The notes: generated by a model not told the origin, from the letters alone. A DNA stretch of 64,000 bases from Angiostrongylus vasorum (GCA_018806985.1 JADANN010000454.1:124001-188000), one strand, 5' to 3'. Positions 10,930 to 21,869 are shown, counted from the stretch's first letter. Made by a program: numbers and translations.

Positions 10930-11230
10930 TAAACAACGCAATACAACTTCAACGAAGCTGAGATATTTGCAAAACTCTGGACCGCAGATGGTGGTGGGGA
11001 ACGAACGCGCTATCGTCTTTTCCGGGGAGTAACGCGTTCACCACCACACCATGCGGGTCCTTCGTTTCGCCTGTCCCTCAGCTAGGTCTATCGATCCCCA
11101 CCATAGGCACCTGCGGTCCAGAGTTTTGCAAATATCTCAGCTTCGTTGAAGTTATATTTCGCAATATACCCTGCCATCAAAAATAGTAGGCAGTAAGCAA
11201 AAAGGTTAAGATTGTGATTACAATCTAATG
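10930..11230 (+). repeat. R1 foldback
   Basis: A plus-strand R1 start (GAAGCTGAGATATTTGC, GGGGAACGAACGCGCTAT, ACGCGTTCACCACCACACC, TCCCTCAGCTAGG) up to about 11095, then the inverted start (CACCTGCGGTCCAGAGTTTT ... ATTTCGCAATATACCCTGCC) to 11230. Same design as 6722 and 7213. Confidence 0.7.
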
Positions 11231-11309
11231 CAATTCGTACATCTTGCAAGGAAAGTTGCAATCGTAACAACCTGGGAATTGAGATTGAACACGTCTTGTA
11301 TATTCGTGC

Positions 11310-11540
11310 ATCCTTTTCTTTTTACGGCACTGATCGATAAAACTAGCTGAGAGACAGGCGAAACGAAGAACCCACATGGTGTGGTGGTGAACGCGTTACT
11401 CTCCGGAAATAACAATAACGCGTTCGTTCCCCCACCGCAAACACCTGCGGTCCGGAGTTTTGCAAATATCGCAGCAATCTTGTGGTTGTATTTCGCTTAA
11501 TAACCTGCCATAAAAAAATACAGAAGGCAAAAAAATAAAA
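11310..11540 (-). repeat. R1 repeat
   Basis: Minus-oriented: AACTAGCTGAGAGACAGGCG, CATGGTGTGGTGGTGAACGC, ACGCGTTCGTTCCCCCACC, GGAGTTTTGCAAATATCGC, TAACCTGCC. More diverged than the 7.5-8.0 kb copies. Confidence 0.7.
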
Positions 11541-11629
11541 AAGTAAAATATTCTTCGTTTTTTTCTTTCACTCGTTTTGGGCATTAAGGAGACAATTTAT
11601 GGAGAATTTCTTGTTGAACTTGCTCCATT

Positions 11630-11800
11630 TAATGTTGGTCAGCCTCTACTCTATTCCGCCTGTTTAGAACCGTGAGCTGCCGCTGCTAAGTTGTTGGGCA
11701 ATCACTGCAGATAATTTTTTTTGTATTCAGTGATATTATTTACCATTCTAAAGGTAATTTTAAATGCTTTCGCTCTACATAATTGATTTGGCACTTTTTT
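11630..11800. repeat. Unclassified repeat shared with 58.0 kb
   Basis: TTTAGAACCGTGAGCTGCCG, GCTAAGTTGTTGGGCAATCA, CTTTCGCTCTACATAA match in order with 58035-58240 (AGAATCCTGAGCTGTTGCTG, TTAGGTTGTTATGTGATCA, CTTTCACTCCACATAA). In both places the repeat lies a few hundred bases from a mariner fragment. Confidence 0.45.
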
Positions 11801-11809
11801 TTACACGGC

Positions 11810-12118
11810 TATCCACCCTGCTGTGGGCATCCCAGCACTTTTAGCATTCCACTCGTTCCCTGGCGCCCATCATCCACGAAGGTGATCCAACTTTTTACGT
11901 GCGGCTTAATGAATGTTGTTGAATGCTGGCCGATCTGATTCTCGCTGAAGTTCCATAATAGCTGAACAAGAGAGTTTCCTCTAGGATTTCAAGAGAGTGA
12001 AGTTTTGCCAGACGAGTTCGGCACCAATTTCCCAATCTTGGAGGGGGTTAGACGCTCTAGTGAGCCCCTGAACGGGATCGAACCAGCAACACGTTCGCGA
12101 TGATCAGTGTCACTATCT
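11810..12118 (-). mobile_element. SINE2 copy
   Basis: Minus orientation. The 3' body is at 11815-11940 (CGAAGGTGATCCAACTTTTTACG, GAATGCTGGCCGATCTG) and the head at about 12060-12118 (GAACGGGATCGAACCAGCAAC is the inverted B-box region, and GATCAGTGTCACTATC the degraded A box). Confidence 0.6.
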
Positions 12119-12124
12119 GATATG

Positions 12125-12415
12125 TTCAAGTATCAGTTTCGCCAAATCTACTTGTAGTACTTCAAAATTGGATATAGTGCAGCACAAGCGCCTCGAAAAT
12201 TTGGTGTGGCAAGGCCCAGGAAAATATTAACGAATGCACAGTGCAGCGTTGGTTTCTGAAATTTCGTCATGGCGAATTCGAGTTCGGAACTGGGGGTTGT
12301 CACAGCTGTGACTTTGACGGACGCAAACACTTGTAGAACTGAGAGAGCTTGAACAAAACCCATGACCGACCTTCTATTTGCCACAGCATTAATCAAATTG
12401 TTCATTATATTTGTT
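12125..12415 (+). pseudogene. Mariner transposase N-terminal fragment
   Basis: The plus strand reads RQIYL-YFKIGYSAAQAPRKF, a start like the mariner N-terminus (usually FKLGYSAAEA-RNI), followed by ARPRKILTNAQCSV and NFVMANSSSEL across frame breaks. Only the DNA-binding part is left. The 85-codon minus-strand open frame over it is antisense. Confidence 0.6.
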
Positions 12416-12639
12416 ACATTATTCTTTTATTGTAACGGTAATAATGACGTTTCGGGGATTTCGTTTTCTTCAAAGCTTGGAATGGTCAAATTGACTGCAG
12501 TCTACTCGAGCAAATACGTCCACAGCTGAGCAGAGGAAACATTAAACCAAAGTTCAATCGCTTTCAAAGCGAAATATTTTCGTCGCACACTCACCGCTTT
12601 CTCTTATCTTCCACTGAGCATTTGACGTGAAGGCCAACC

Positions 12640-13060
12640 ACACAGATAATATCACTTTTGAATACTGTGTGAGATCACGTGTGATAAAGGCGCCTTCCTT
12701 TCTGCAGTTCATTTTTGGATCACTCGAATTTATTGAGGATGCTTCTAGAGTTTTTCGCGAAGAAGTTTTCGAGTTCTGTGCGAGTATGGTAACCTCTACT
12801 TCAAAATGTTCTCTGTTATTTCTTTGTGCCTTATGTGCACCTAGTGAAGCATGTGGTTTAACTTTAACCTTGCCGACCAGCTGTTCTTTTATAAGGATTC
12901 AGAGTGGTCTATTTGTTTGGTCAATGTATTTGTGCCCGTACGCTTTACTAGAGATCAGACAAGTATCCGAACGAATGCAACCATCGTCTCTACTCTACCG
13001 TTAAAACACATTCTGTAATTCTGCTTTGTACATAGACGGTAATCCAGACGGTTGCAAGCT
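12640..13060 (-). pseudogene. PLE GIY-YIG fragment, minus strand
   Basis: The minus strand reads HFEVEVTILAQNSKT and SSRKTLEASSINSSDPKMN, the C-terminal GIY-YIG region seen at 1480-1520 (LEAFWINAKNP), with the IRIKEQLVG-like EH region before it. The 125-codon plus-strand open frame over this stretch is its antisense shadow. It abuts the next PLE piece head to head. Confidence 0.65.
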
Positions 13061-13069
13061 CTAACGTAG

Positions 13070-13450
13070 ATATATGGGTAATCGCTTTGTCATCTGTTCC
13101 GCACAAGAAGAGATGGACAAATGTTTTAAGCTATTGAATGATCTCTCACAGTACACTCAGTTTACTAGAGAGAAACCGAAAGAAAACTGGCTTCCATTTA
13201 TAAATGTTCGAATTAATCTATCCGAAAATTGCTACATCACTATGGGAACGGAAGTCAAAAAGCAAAAAACACTGGTTCATTACCTTTTGCCCCTCAATCC
13301 TCGCACTCAAAAACGGCGCTTGGATTCGATCAGTCTCTAGCGTTTTCACAGGAAGAGAGCACAACGAAGAATACGTAGAATTGGCGCTGCAAATGGCCAT
13401 TCCCAATGGTTACAAAACTGCAAGTACTCGAAAAAAGTGTAAAGGGAAAC
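13070..13450 (+). pseudogene. PLE RT-thumb fragment
   Basis: Plus frame with RFVICSAQEEMDKCFKLLND, QFTREKPKENWLPFINVR and LVHYLLPLNPRTQKR, then a frameshift into LALQMAIPNGYKTASTRKKC. It is collinear with the 620-950 part of the first PLE and extends slightly further upstream (FVICSAQEE). It is broken by a frameshift near 13330 and runs into R1 at 13483. Confidence 0.7.
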
Positions 13451-13482
13451 TTTGGCTTCCAAACAACGATTTTAGCCACAAT

Positions 13483-13665
13483 GTTGATGAGATATTGGCA
13501 AAACTACAGATCTCAGGAGTTTGCTGTGACGATCGAACACGTTACTACCCTTTTCGAGGGCTAACGCGCTCACCACGACACTATTCGGGTCCTTCGTTTC
13601 GACCTTCTCTCATCTAGTTTACTATCTAATAGAAGCATAAGCAATCTCCCTTTAACGGGATTGAT
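13483..13665 (+). repeat. R1 repeat, diverged
   Basis: GATGAGATATTGGCAAAACT, GATCGAACACGTTACTACCC, GCTAACGCGCTCACCACGAC, CGGGTCCTTCGTTTCGACC, TTAACGGGATTGATC. It is among the most diverged R1 copies in the window. Confidence 0.6.
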
Positions 13666-16600
13666 CACCTTTATCACCTGTAGTCCCGTTGATAGTCGAG
13701 TGACGCGTGTGACAGTAGACCTTCCACTTTTTCCTGTCGCGTCCAAGAGTAGCCTACTGGGTTTTGCTCGCTCTAAGGGCTCGTTGAGGGTCATATCTTT
13801 CTTCTATGCTTTTCGCGAAGAACTCTGACCATCGGGTTGGTGGTCTTCCTGCAGCACGTTTGACATGTTTGGGGTACAGAACGGCATCTTTTATTTTTGA
13901 TCGTTGACGCAGGTCGGACCTTCGGATTCCTTCCCTTACTTATGTGGCACGGTATACTCCCTAGCCTCATCCTTTCGGCAGTGCTTTCAACAACGCCGAG
14001 TGATCTTTCTTCCTGTTTATGCATCGACCAGGTTCCTAACGCGTAAGTTAAGGCAGGAAGTATCGTGCTGTCGAAAAGGTGGGCACGTACTAAGGTGTTC
14101 TTTCTTCTCTTCACTGAATCCTTGATGCTCTTCAAAGCTTGCCAAGCCTCTCGTTTCCTTCTGCTCAACTCCAGAGCTAAATTGTTCATCAAATTAATTT
14201 TCGGACCTAGATACACGTAACTGGAACATCTCGGAAACATACATTCCTTTGGGGCATACGTAACAATTTCGTTCCTCATGAACATCGTTTTTCTAAGATT
14301 TAGTCGAAGAGCAATTTTTCCACAGATGTTGCTTGCCAAAGTTGGAAAGCACTCGTTCCACTTGGCTTATGTTTGGTGTCATAAAAACAGTATTGTCAGC
14401 AGAGAGAAGATGGTGTAATTGCCCACCATTGATTTTCACTACAATGTGGCCCCATTCCAATGTTGGTGTGACGTTTTCGAGTGTGGCGTTAAACAATTTT
14501 GAAGAGATGGTGTCGCCTTAAGTAACCCCTATTCTGACGTCCACTTTAATATCGCTTTAGAATGGTGATATCTTGGTTGTGAAATTTCTGTACCACTCAC
14601 AAAGGATCTTCATATACTGAATAGCAACTCCTTGGCTGTCTAAGGCTTCCGGATTGCTTCTATCTCAGCTGAATCAAAACCTTGTTTACACCAGTGAAAG
14701 TGAGAAGACCGCTTTTTTGTGCTCTCGCGATACTTCGATGAGTCTTGTCATCTTCGAAACCCTGCTTAGTCACATGGCTGTCCTTCTCCTATTGCTATTT
14801 CAATCCTTTTAGGATGACTTGAGTGAAAACTCAATAGAGGATAGAACACCAAGCAGATTGGACAATAGTTGCCGACATGGTGGAGGTCACCTTTCCTGAA
14901 CAATAGCACGGTGTTGCTGGTCTTCAACTGAGTAGAGAGCTTGCATCCAGACAGGTAATATATGAAGAGCCGAGCCAGTGTGTTTACGAGGACTGCCGGA
15001 AGTTCCTCAGGTGTTCAGATCCTAATTTATCTATCAGACCTGCTGCTGTTCGATTTTTCACCAACGAAATAGCATGTCGGATTTGGGAAGGGAGAACCGG
15101 TGGTACGACATATCCGTCTTCCTTTCTTTCATATGAGGGGGCAGGAGAAGTGGCTATTAAGGAGATCTAAGTCCTTTAGTCAGGGCGCGTGTGGCGCCAG
15201 CGGTTGGAGACGCCACTGCGACACACACGTGGAATCGATCTCCGCGCCCATGGCTCACCAATCCTTCCATCTCTTCGGGGTCGGCAAATTGGTACCAGAA
15301 TTATCTGGGAGGATAGCAGCACTGGCTCGGCACATCGGTAGGTCGCCGCGAGTCACTATGAAGGCCAGATATGCATTCAGTCATCTCCAACGATATTTAA
15401 TGAAGCCGAATGCACGGCGCATCCCTCAGGGGATTGATCAACGCCGAGAGCTTTATCCTTTATCCTTTAAGTCCCTTAGTCAATAAATCCCTAGTTATGG
15501 TGGTTTTGGCACCTGGTTTTGGAATTTAGCGGCTTTTTCCTCGTTTCCCCGAAAAATGAAGTCTTGCACGAAGGAAGAGACGGTCTGATCCCGTGTGTTA
15601 GGCAAAGCCTTCTATTTACTATGATGTGGTCTATTTCGTTACGGTATTCTCCGCTGAGAGACTCCCACGTCCAGTGTAGAGTGTGGGGCTTCGGAATCTT
15701 GAGATACCACGGATGATCTTAGTCGTCGTGATAAACTCGGACAGCCGCTCACCCTATTCGTTCCATTCTAATCCGTAGGTCCCAATGTGACGTTCCTCAG
15801 ACGTTCTTTTTGGTCCAATCTTGGCGTTGAAATCTCCTGATGACCTTGAAGAACGAATGGCCTTCTCTGTAGAACTTCTCCAAATCCATACAGAACGCTT
15901 CGACTTTTCTTCGTCATAGTTTGATGTCGGCGCGTAAATGACGAAGATTGTCAAAGCCGGTATTGATTAACACCCTTTTAATCGTGAACGTTCGATCCGG
16001 GTTGTAAGTTGTTCGGATGAATCGATGTTCATGGACAAACTCGTATTGACGAGAACGCCCATGCCGCCAACTCCTCTACTGTGACATGTTCCGAGGAACA
16101 GTTCGTCTCTGATGTCATAGACGGCGTTGAATGAGTGGCGTCGTCTCATCATCGGCCAGGCCGATGACTTCGTACTTTATCCTTCTTGCTTGCATGACCA
16201 AGTCTTTTACTGAGGACTTGTATGTAAGTGTGCGTGCATTTGTAGGTACAGATCGTCACCTTAGTTCCTTGCGATTTAGGCAGCTTAGACTGGCACTGAG
16301 ATTTTGGCAGCCTTTCCGTACTCGTTCTACCCAACAATGTCAAATCTGATTTCTTTCGGGGTCAGGGGGAATGAGGCTCGTTTATTTTACAGTTTAGGGT
16401 TTTTGATAATCACGCAAAGTTTGCTGAACTCTCAGTGGGGTGCAGGGTGTACTTAGCTTGTCAGTCTCTCTCAGAGTGGACTTCGAGCTTATTTGTTGGA
16501 GGCGGTTCCTAACTGCCTCCCATAAGTTCCCTGTCACTTTGTTGCAGGCTTTCGGCGATTTGACTCGTATGATGCAATCCGCACAAACGAGAACACCCCC

Positions 16601-16750
16601 GCGCACGTATGTACGAATATACCTCGTAAATACAGAGTGTTTGCCAAATCGGCGATGCAGAAACAGTGAGTCCACCCCTGATGCACCCGCCACGTGGGGG
16701 ACGCGCCACCTAGCCTCGTGACTAACCGACTCGAAATCCTTCATATGAAG
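13666..16750 (-). mobile_element. RTE-type LINE, copy A (endonuclease + RT), inactivated
   Basis: Read on the minus strand from about 16750. The 5' region and a leader end in TPLRVQQTLRDYQKP (16394-16744). The APE endonuclease follows: TICTYKCTHT start, GLGRGVGGMGVLVNTSLS-like (15967-16152), IFVIYAPTSNYDEEK and [20 protein letters not shown] (15754-15954). The RT has HHLLSADNTVFMTPNISQ (14390-14420; the usual F/YADD reads SADN), then NLRKTMFMRNE, SSYVYLGPKINLMNNL, LFDSTILPALTYALGTWS (13791-14339). The 3' end near 13666 has the TTATCACCTG run seen in copy C. Multiple frame breaks make it inactive. SINE1 is inserted at 15182. RTE LINEs are the likely source of enzyme for SINEs. Confidence 0.8.
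15168..15480 (+). mobile_element. SINE1 inserted in RTE copy A, with target-site duplication
   Basis: Full SINE1. The head GGCGCGTGTGGCGCCAGCGG runs from 15182, and the GATCTCCGCGCCCATGGCTC region gives the B-box area. The body ends in GATTGATCAACGCCGAGAGC and a TTTATCCTTTATCC tail at about 15448-15466. The flanks AAGTCCTTTAGTCA (15168-15181) and AAGTCCCTTAGTCA (about 15467-15481) are a 14-base target-site duplication with one mismatch. It splits the LINE between its endonuclease and RT parts, so it arrived later. Confidence 0.85.
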
Positions 16751-16794
16751 GAGGCCCGTGGAACGAGATAGGTACTAGGGAAAAAAAACTAAAC

Positions 16795-16965
16795 GAGAGA
16801 AAGGAGAAACGAAAGACCGCCATGGTGTGGTGGTGAACGCATTAGCCCTGGGAAGAGTATTAACGTGCTCGATGCCTAGCTCAGACTTCTGCGGTCTGGA
16901 GTTTTGCAAGTGTCTGCATCATTGATGGTTGTATTTCATAAGGTGCCATTTATCCTGCTCTTTAT
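16795..16965 (-). repeat. R1 repeat, truncated and diverged
   Basis: CGCCATGGTGTGGTGGTGAACGC, ATTAGCCCTGGGAAGAG, TCTGCGGTCTGGAGTTTTGC, TTTATCCTGCT end. It lies between RTE copy A and a PLE fragment. Confidence 0.65.
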
Positions 16966-16969
16966 TTCC

Positions 16970-17445
16970 ATCGAAACAGGTGCATCTATAAAGCGTTGCT
17001 TAAGAAGAGCCGGTGTAGAGAATTCGTTAGCAGCGACCGACATACCACCGAACACTTTAAGAACCCAGCTAGACAGCTTGAATTATTGTCTATATACAAT
17101 GAAAAATTGCATAACATCCCCTAAAGTAGAGTTGGCGATTGCATGAGTTCGGGAATGGTTTATCTTCTTTGTTGTGAAACGTTGGGGGACGTATACATTG
17201 GAGAAACGGTTATACTACTCTGCATCCGTATAAAAAGAATACCTACTCAGTCAGCCTAATTTAAAATAAATACTCCAGTAGGCGCGCATAGGACACAAAG
17301 ACATAACGATGAACATTTTGAAGTAGCGGTTACCATCCTCGTTCGAGAATCGAAGACTTCAGCGCGGAAAACTCTCGAAGCATTCTGGATAAATGCCAAG
17401 AATCCAAGACTGAACAGCAAGAAAGAATGTCTCATGGTATTTTAA
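16970..17445 (+). pseudogene. PLE linker and GIY-YIG fragment
   Basis: Starts SIKRCLRRAGVENSLA and IPPNTLRTQL, collinear with 1075-1155 of the first PLE. With frame changes it continues to GDCMSSG-like, CETLGDVYIGETV (17180-17215, here with an intact YIGET), ESKTSARKTLEAFWINAKN and PRLNSKKEC at 17345-17430. Stops and frameshifts break it. Confidence 0.7.
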
Positions 17446-17640
17446 GGTGCGAGGGGAACAGTACGCTATCATGTGAGCTCTGTGCCGTTGGTCTCCACCA
17501 GAAGTGCTCAGTAGAATGCTCATCCAAAGCCATGAGCCTGCGTAGAGGCTTGTTTGCTCTCAGTTCGACCGAAATATCGGCTCAGTGTTTTCTGGGTTGG
17601 ATTGTGTAGGTGTTTAACTTTTAGTCAAATTGACGTTTCC

Positions 17641-17675
17641 AGGTTCTGAAGGAGGGAAGTCCGCGAAACGTTTGC
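17641..17675 (+). ncRNA. Hammerhead-like motif behind a PLE fragment
   Basis: AGGTT, then CTGAAGGA (core with an insertion), GGG...TCC stem-II-like bases, GCGAAACGTT and TGC. It lies about 200 bases after the PLE coding remnant, the same position as at 1773. Degenerate. Confidence 0.4.
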
Positions 17676-17699
17676 ATTACCATCAGTAAAAAACAAAGC

Positions 17700-19360
17700 A
17701 ACACCTTGTGTTTGCTTAGCAAGAATACAGTAAATTACGTAGTAGTGTTTTTGTCCTTCCAGTTAAGTTTATCATTATTTCGACCATGAAAGAATAAGAA
17801 GCTTAGTGAAATAGAAACAGTGGGTTGTGGTCGAAGGACGAACAACCGATTCATTGCTTAATGAAGAGTATCTCTACCTGCTGCACTACACGAGCCCAGC
17901 CAAGTTAAATACGGTTAATAGCTTGCTAACTTTGGGTGTGTGTACATGCTAGATTTCAATCTGCACAAAAATTTTTTCAGTTATGTGCTAATTAATGTCT
18001 GCAAAAATTTTTCTAAGTCTTGCTTTTCAATGTATGAGGTAATTCAAGCCTAACAAGTGGTCTCATTCGAATTGCAGCAAACCATTAATTGCGGCGAATA
18101 GCCTTTCTGGCCGACTTCTGGCATACTGTTCTTTGCGCGACAAACTATACATTAAATATAAGACGTGTAGCTAAAAGGAAGATCCACTGAGGCGGCCCGT
18201 CTGCTCTGGCGACTAACGCATGCATTGACATAAATGCTGTTCTTCCACAATTGAATCATAGGTTCTATTCCATCTCTGCAGTGTTGTAATTGTTGTTCTG
18301 CATTGCTGAGCTTATACAATTGCCTAAATAGGGTATAGTAACATTAGCCGTAGCTGAATCAGCAAATTATTTGAGCATGCAGAAGAGGTTATTTCAACTA
18401 CTAATTTATTGAGGAGCTGAACACAACTACTCAGGGGATGGGTTAATACTGGTTATAACATGACGTCAAGATTGTAAAGTAATATTTACCATCCGGATTC
18501 AACCAACGTAGGAGGTTGCAGAATAAATCATTGAGAAACACGGGACAGTAGCTGCCTTGCATTTGATAAAGGTATATGCTGGAAAGTTGAAAATATTTCA
18601 ATTCAGGGATCTAATCGTGCTAAAATACAGGTCCAAAATTGAACCCATTAGGGCTCTGTTGTTCTGATAAATGCATATTCGATAATATCACACAGAATAC
18701 TGAGACGCAACTATCTATGCCGAGGTTTATAGAAAGTCGGTCTTTTGAATGACTTGATGCTTAACGAGTTCTTAGAACGAGCAGAACACACTGTGCTACT
18801 CTTGCACGTGACATGGAGAAATGGAGGATTTACTGTCGCCCGCTCGAACCATTTGATGATCAAGGGGACCATAGGTGACAGAGGTGAATAAAGAAAATAC
18901 CAATTACTGCATTACAATGCACATTCATGTTTTATGCTAGCTTCAGCTATTTTTGATTGCTCATTGCACTGCTGTGGTTTTGATTGAAGCATGGTGCAAA
19001 AATAGTAGAGAGGTCGTTTCACAAGGCAACTGCGGCTGTCATTTTAGTTCCTCGTTTTTTTCCAGGAATTCTCAACTATGTTGTCACACCATTGAGGTGA
19101 TAACAATAAACGATACTTTTTTTAAAATACTGGTAAGCATTAAGCGAATATAGCAAAAATGGACACGGAACGAGACTTCATAAAATCAGTCAATCAAAAG
19201 TGAAGACTTGCTTCTGAAATGATCGTTAGCGAGGGTATTTTCAGCTATGAATATTATGCGTAGTATTCTTTACTGAAGCAATGGCAAATTTGATGTTAAC
19301 CTTTTAATTACTGCTTTTTACAAGTCCTCATGGCAAGGTGTTATTTGTGAAGCAACCACA
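17700..19360. other. Unassigned sequence
   Basis: No coding frame or repeat recognised, except the interspersed motif at 18718-18747 (CCGAGGTTTATAGAAAGTCG), which is almost the same as the one at 35395. Confidence 0.35.
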
Positions 19361-19364
19361 ACGA

Positions 19365-19605
19365 TACTGAGGTATGGAGAGCGAACGCGCTATTACCTTT
19401 TCCTAGATCAATCCCGTTAACGGGTGATTGCTGATGGTGCTGATCTATAGAAAACTTGCTGAGAGACAGGCGAAACGAAGGACCCGCATGGTGTGGTGGT
19501 GAGCGCGTTAGCCCTCGGAAAGAGTAATAGCGCGTTCGTTCCCCCACCGCAGACACCTGCGATCAAGAGCTTTGCAAATATCTCAGCATCATTGTGGTTG
19601 CATCA
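19365..19605 (-). repeat. R1 repeat
   Basis: Minus-oriented: CCCGTTAACGGGTGATTGC, TTGCTGAGAGACAGGCGAAA, CATGGTGTGGTGGTGAGCGC, GCGCGTTCGTTCCCCCACC, TTTGCAAATATCTCAGCATC. Confidence 0.75.
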
Positions 19606-19631
19606 CAAATGGGAAATTTGTTTACATTGTT

Positions 19632-20045
19632 GAGCTTACACGAGGTTGATATGAGATTCTTATTCGGCTGACGTTCCGACGGCTTCGCCTTCATCGAAAC
19701 CGAAGATTCTCGTCGGTGGTCAAATTATTGTTCTGCTATTCTCCATTTGCTAGCCAACAATTTGCCGACTGCTGCAGGAGTGAATTATCGGCTGAAAGGG
19801 AAACTATCATCAACTGACAATCAAATCAACAACAACCGCAATGTGTAAAAGAGCGTTGCCGGGTGTGTTCGGCTCATTCGAGATGCTCAACTGAAGAAGG
19901 TCCGGTTCGATGTGAGACGAAGACGCCACATTAAGAAGAGGAAACAACAGTGGACCGTCGACAAGGCGCTTCAGCTCCGATGAAAACGAAGACGTGGAAA
20001 CGTTAACCGAGTAAATATCTCATATTAACGCCATGTAAGCTTACC
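19632..20045. mobile_element. R2: short inverted element with hammerhead-like termini
   Basis: About 410 bases bounded by AGCTTACACGAGGTTGATATG and an inverted CTCATATTAACGCCATGTAAGC-like end. The inner parts of both ends are inverted copies of one motif: on the minus strand at 19663-19700 (CGATGAAGGCGAAGCCGTC, then GGAACGT, C, AGCCG) and on the plus strand at 19976-20011 (CGATGAAAACGAAGACGTG, then GAAACGT, T, AACCG). Each resembles a hammerhead core (GATGA ... GAAACGTH). No coding capacity; non-autonomous. Confidence 0.6.
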
Positions 20046-20344
20046 AATATAAACAAATGTTGATTATTATAGTACCGAGGTTAGATGACGGCCGGTTTCA
20101 AAACAATGGGAAATGCTAAGGAAAACTAGTCAGCAGATTTTGTGGAATCGTGCCACCGGTGAAAAACCAGAAGGACAATCCAATGATTACACAAGCAATA
20201 TTATACCAAATTCTGATTTTGCATGAAGCAAGCAGATGATATTAAGAATTTCAGTGGAAAAATACTGACTCACTTAGGTAGCAGTAGACGAGTGCTCAAA
20301 TTTTACTTATGGTTTAAAAAACAATAAAGTTAACTAATGGTTTA

Positions 20345-20645
20345 TGAAAGATTCTCCAAATAGCCACAAGATTGCTGAGATATTTGCAAAACTCCGGACC
20401 GCAGGTGTTTGCGGTGGGGAACGAACGCGCTATTGTCCTTTCCGGTATTAACGCGTCCACCACCACACCGTGCGGTCCGTTTCGCCTGTCTCTCAGCTAG
20501 TTCTTATCGATCTGTGCCGTCAGCAATCACCCGTCACCGGGACTGATCTGGGGAGCCCACATCGGCATTGAACCCAGTTAAGCTGAGGCTGTAGTTGAAT
20601 TCACAATATTTTACTTTTTTATTTTCTGCCTTCTATACTTGTGTA
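20345..20645 (+). repeat. R1 repeat
   Basis: Plus-oriented: AAGATTGCTGAGATATTTGC, GTTTGCGGTGGGGAACGAACG, GTCTCTCAGCTAGTTC, GAACCCAGTTAAGCTGAGGC, ending at TTTTCTGCCTTCTATACTTG, where the minisatellite begins. Confidence 0.75.
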
Positions 20646-21577
20646 ATCGCTTGTTCTCGCTTGTTGTCGTTTCTTGTCGCTTGTTGTAGCTTGTCGTCTC
20701 CAGATGTTTCTTGTTGTCGCTTGTTGTTGCATGTTGTCGCGTATTGTCGTTTGTTGTCGCTTATTTTGGCATACTGTCCTTTGTTGTCCTTTCTTGTCGC
20801 TTGATATCGCTTGTTGTCGTTTCTTGTCGCTTGCCGTCGCTTTTGTCCCTTGCTGTAGCTTGTTGTCTTTCTTAGTCGCATCTTGTCGCATGTCGCTTGT
20901 TGTCGTCTGTTGTCGCTTGATGTAGCTTGTCGCCGCTTGTTGTCGATGTTGTCGCGTCTTGTCGTTTCTTGTCGCTTGTTCTCGCTTGTCGGTTGTTGTC
21001 GCATCTTGTCGCTCGTTCTCGCTTGTTGTCTTTCTTGAGGCCTGATGTCGATTGTTGTCGTTTCTTGTCGCTTGATGTCGCTTGTTGTCGTATGTTCTCG
21101 TATGTTCTCTCTTGTCGCTTGTTGCCGCTTGCTGTCGCTTGTTGTCTTTTGTAGTGTCCCTTGCTATCACTTGTTGTCCCATGTTGTCGCTTGTTGTCGC
21201 TTATTGTCGCATGATTTGTCGCTTGTCGTCTTGTTGTCGCTTGTTGTCGCTTGTTGTCGCTTGTTGTCGCATGCTGTCGCTTATTGCACCTTGTTGTCGT
21301 TTCTTGTCGCTTGTTGTCTCTTGATGTCGCTCGTTCTCGTTTGCTGTCGCTTGTTGTCTTTCTTGTGGCCTGATGTCGTTTGTTGTCACTTGTTGTCGCT
21401 CGATGTCGCTGGTTGTCTTTCGTGTCGCCTGATGTCGCTTACTGCCTCTTGTTGTCGTTTCTTGTCACTTGTTACTTGTTGTCGCTTGTTCTCGTATGTT
21501 TTCGCATGTTGTCGCTTGTTGTCTCTTAATGTCTCTTGTTGTCGCCTGCCGTCGCATGTTGTCGCTTGTCATCGTTT
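20646..21577. repeat. Minisatellite of a 10-base unit
   Basis: About 930 bases built on CTTGTTGTCG, with clean runs near 21230-21275 and degenerate units elsewhere (CTTGTCGTCT, TTTCTTGTCG, GATGTCGCTT). One strand is almost free of A. This creates open frames up to 187 codons on both strands (Cys/Leu/Ser-rich on plus, Arg/Gln/Thr-rich on minus). The period is not a multiple of three, so I regard these as non-coding. Confidence 0.9.
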
Positions 21578-21869
21578 CGGAAGAGTTGATGACCCATTAT
21601 AAACCTTGCCGTGATTTCACCTCAGAGTTGAGCTGTATCGGTGAAAAATATTGCCCGCGACAACTGATGCTGTTACGGCTCTTCACATCTTAGTGGCGAC
21701 ACGCAATTTTTTTTAGTAAATTCCTCGTTGAATACAGCGTGCTGTCTTTACCTTGTCACTTTACTTCTGGTCTACCTTCTCTTACCAAATGGCTCTTGAG
21801 TGCAGTTGGTCGAGTCAAAAATATTATTGTATAAACTAGTTTTTTATTCTGTATGACCTGTCTTCACAA

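Noticed and set aside
12627..13004. 125-codon plus-strand frame
   Set aside because: Antisense to a recognisable PLE GIY-YIG fragment on the minus strand.
16800..16870. R1 as a tRNA-derived SINE
   Set aside because: GGTGTGG ... CCCCACC could pair like an acceptor stem and GCGTTCGTTCC resembles a B box, but no T-arm stem forms and the A box is poor, so I left R1 unclassified.
20619..21602. Long open frames of 185-187 codons on both strands
   Set aside because: They lie wholly in the 10-base minisatellite. The strand bias removes stops and the repeat period is not a multiple of three, so composition explains them.
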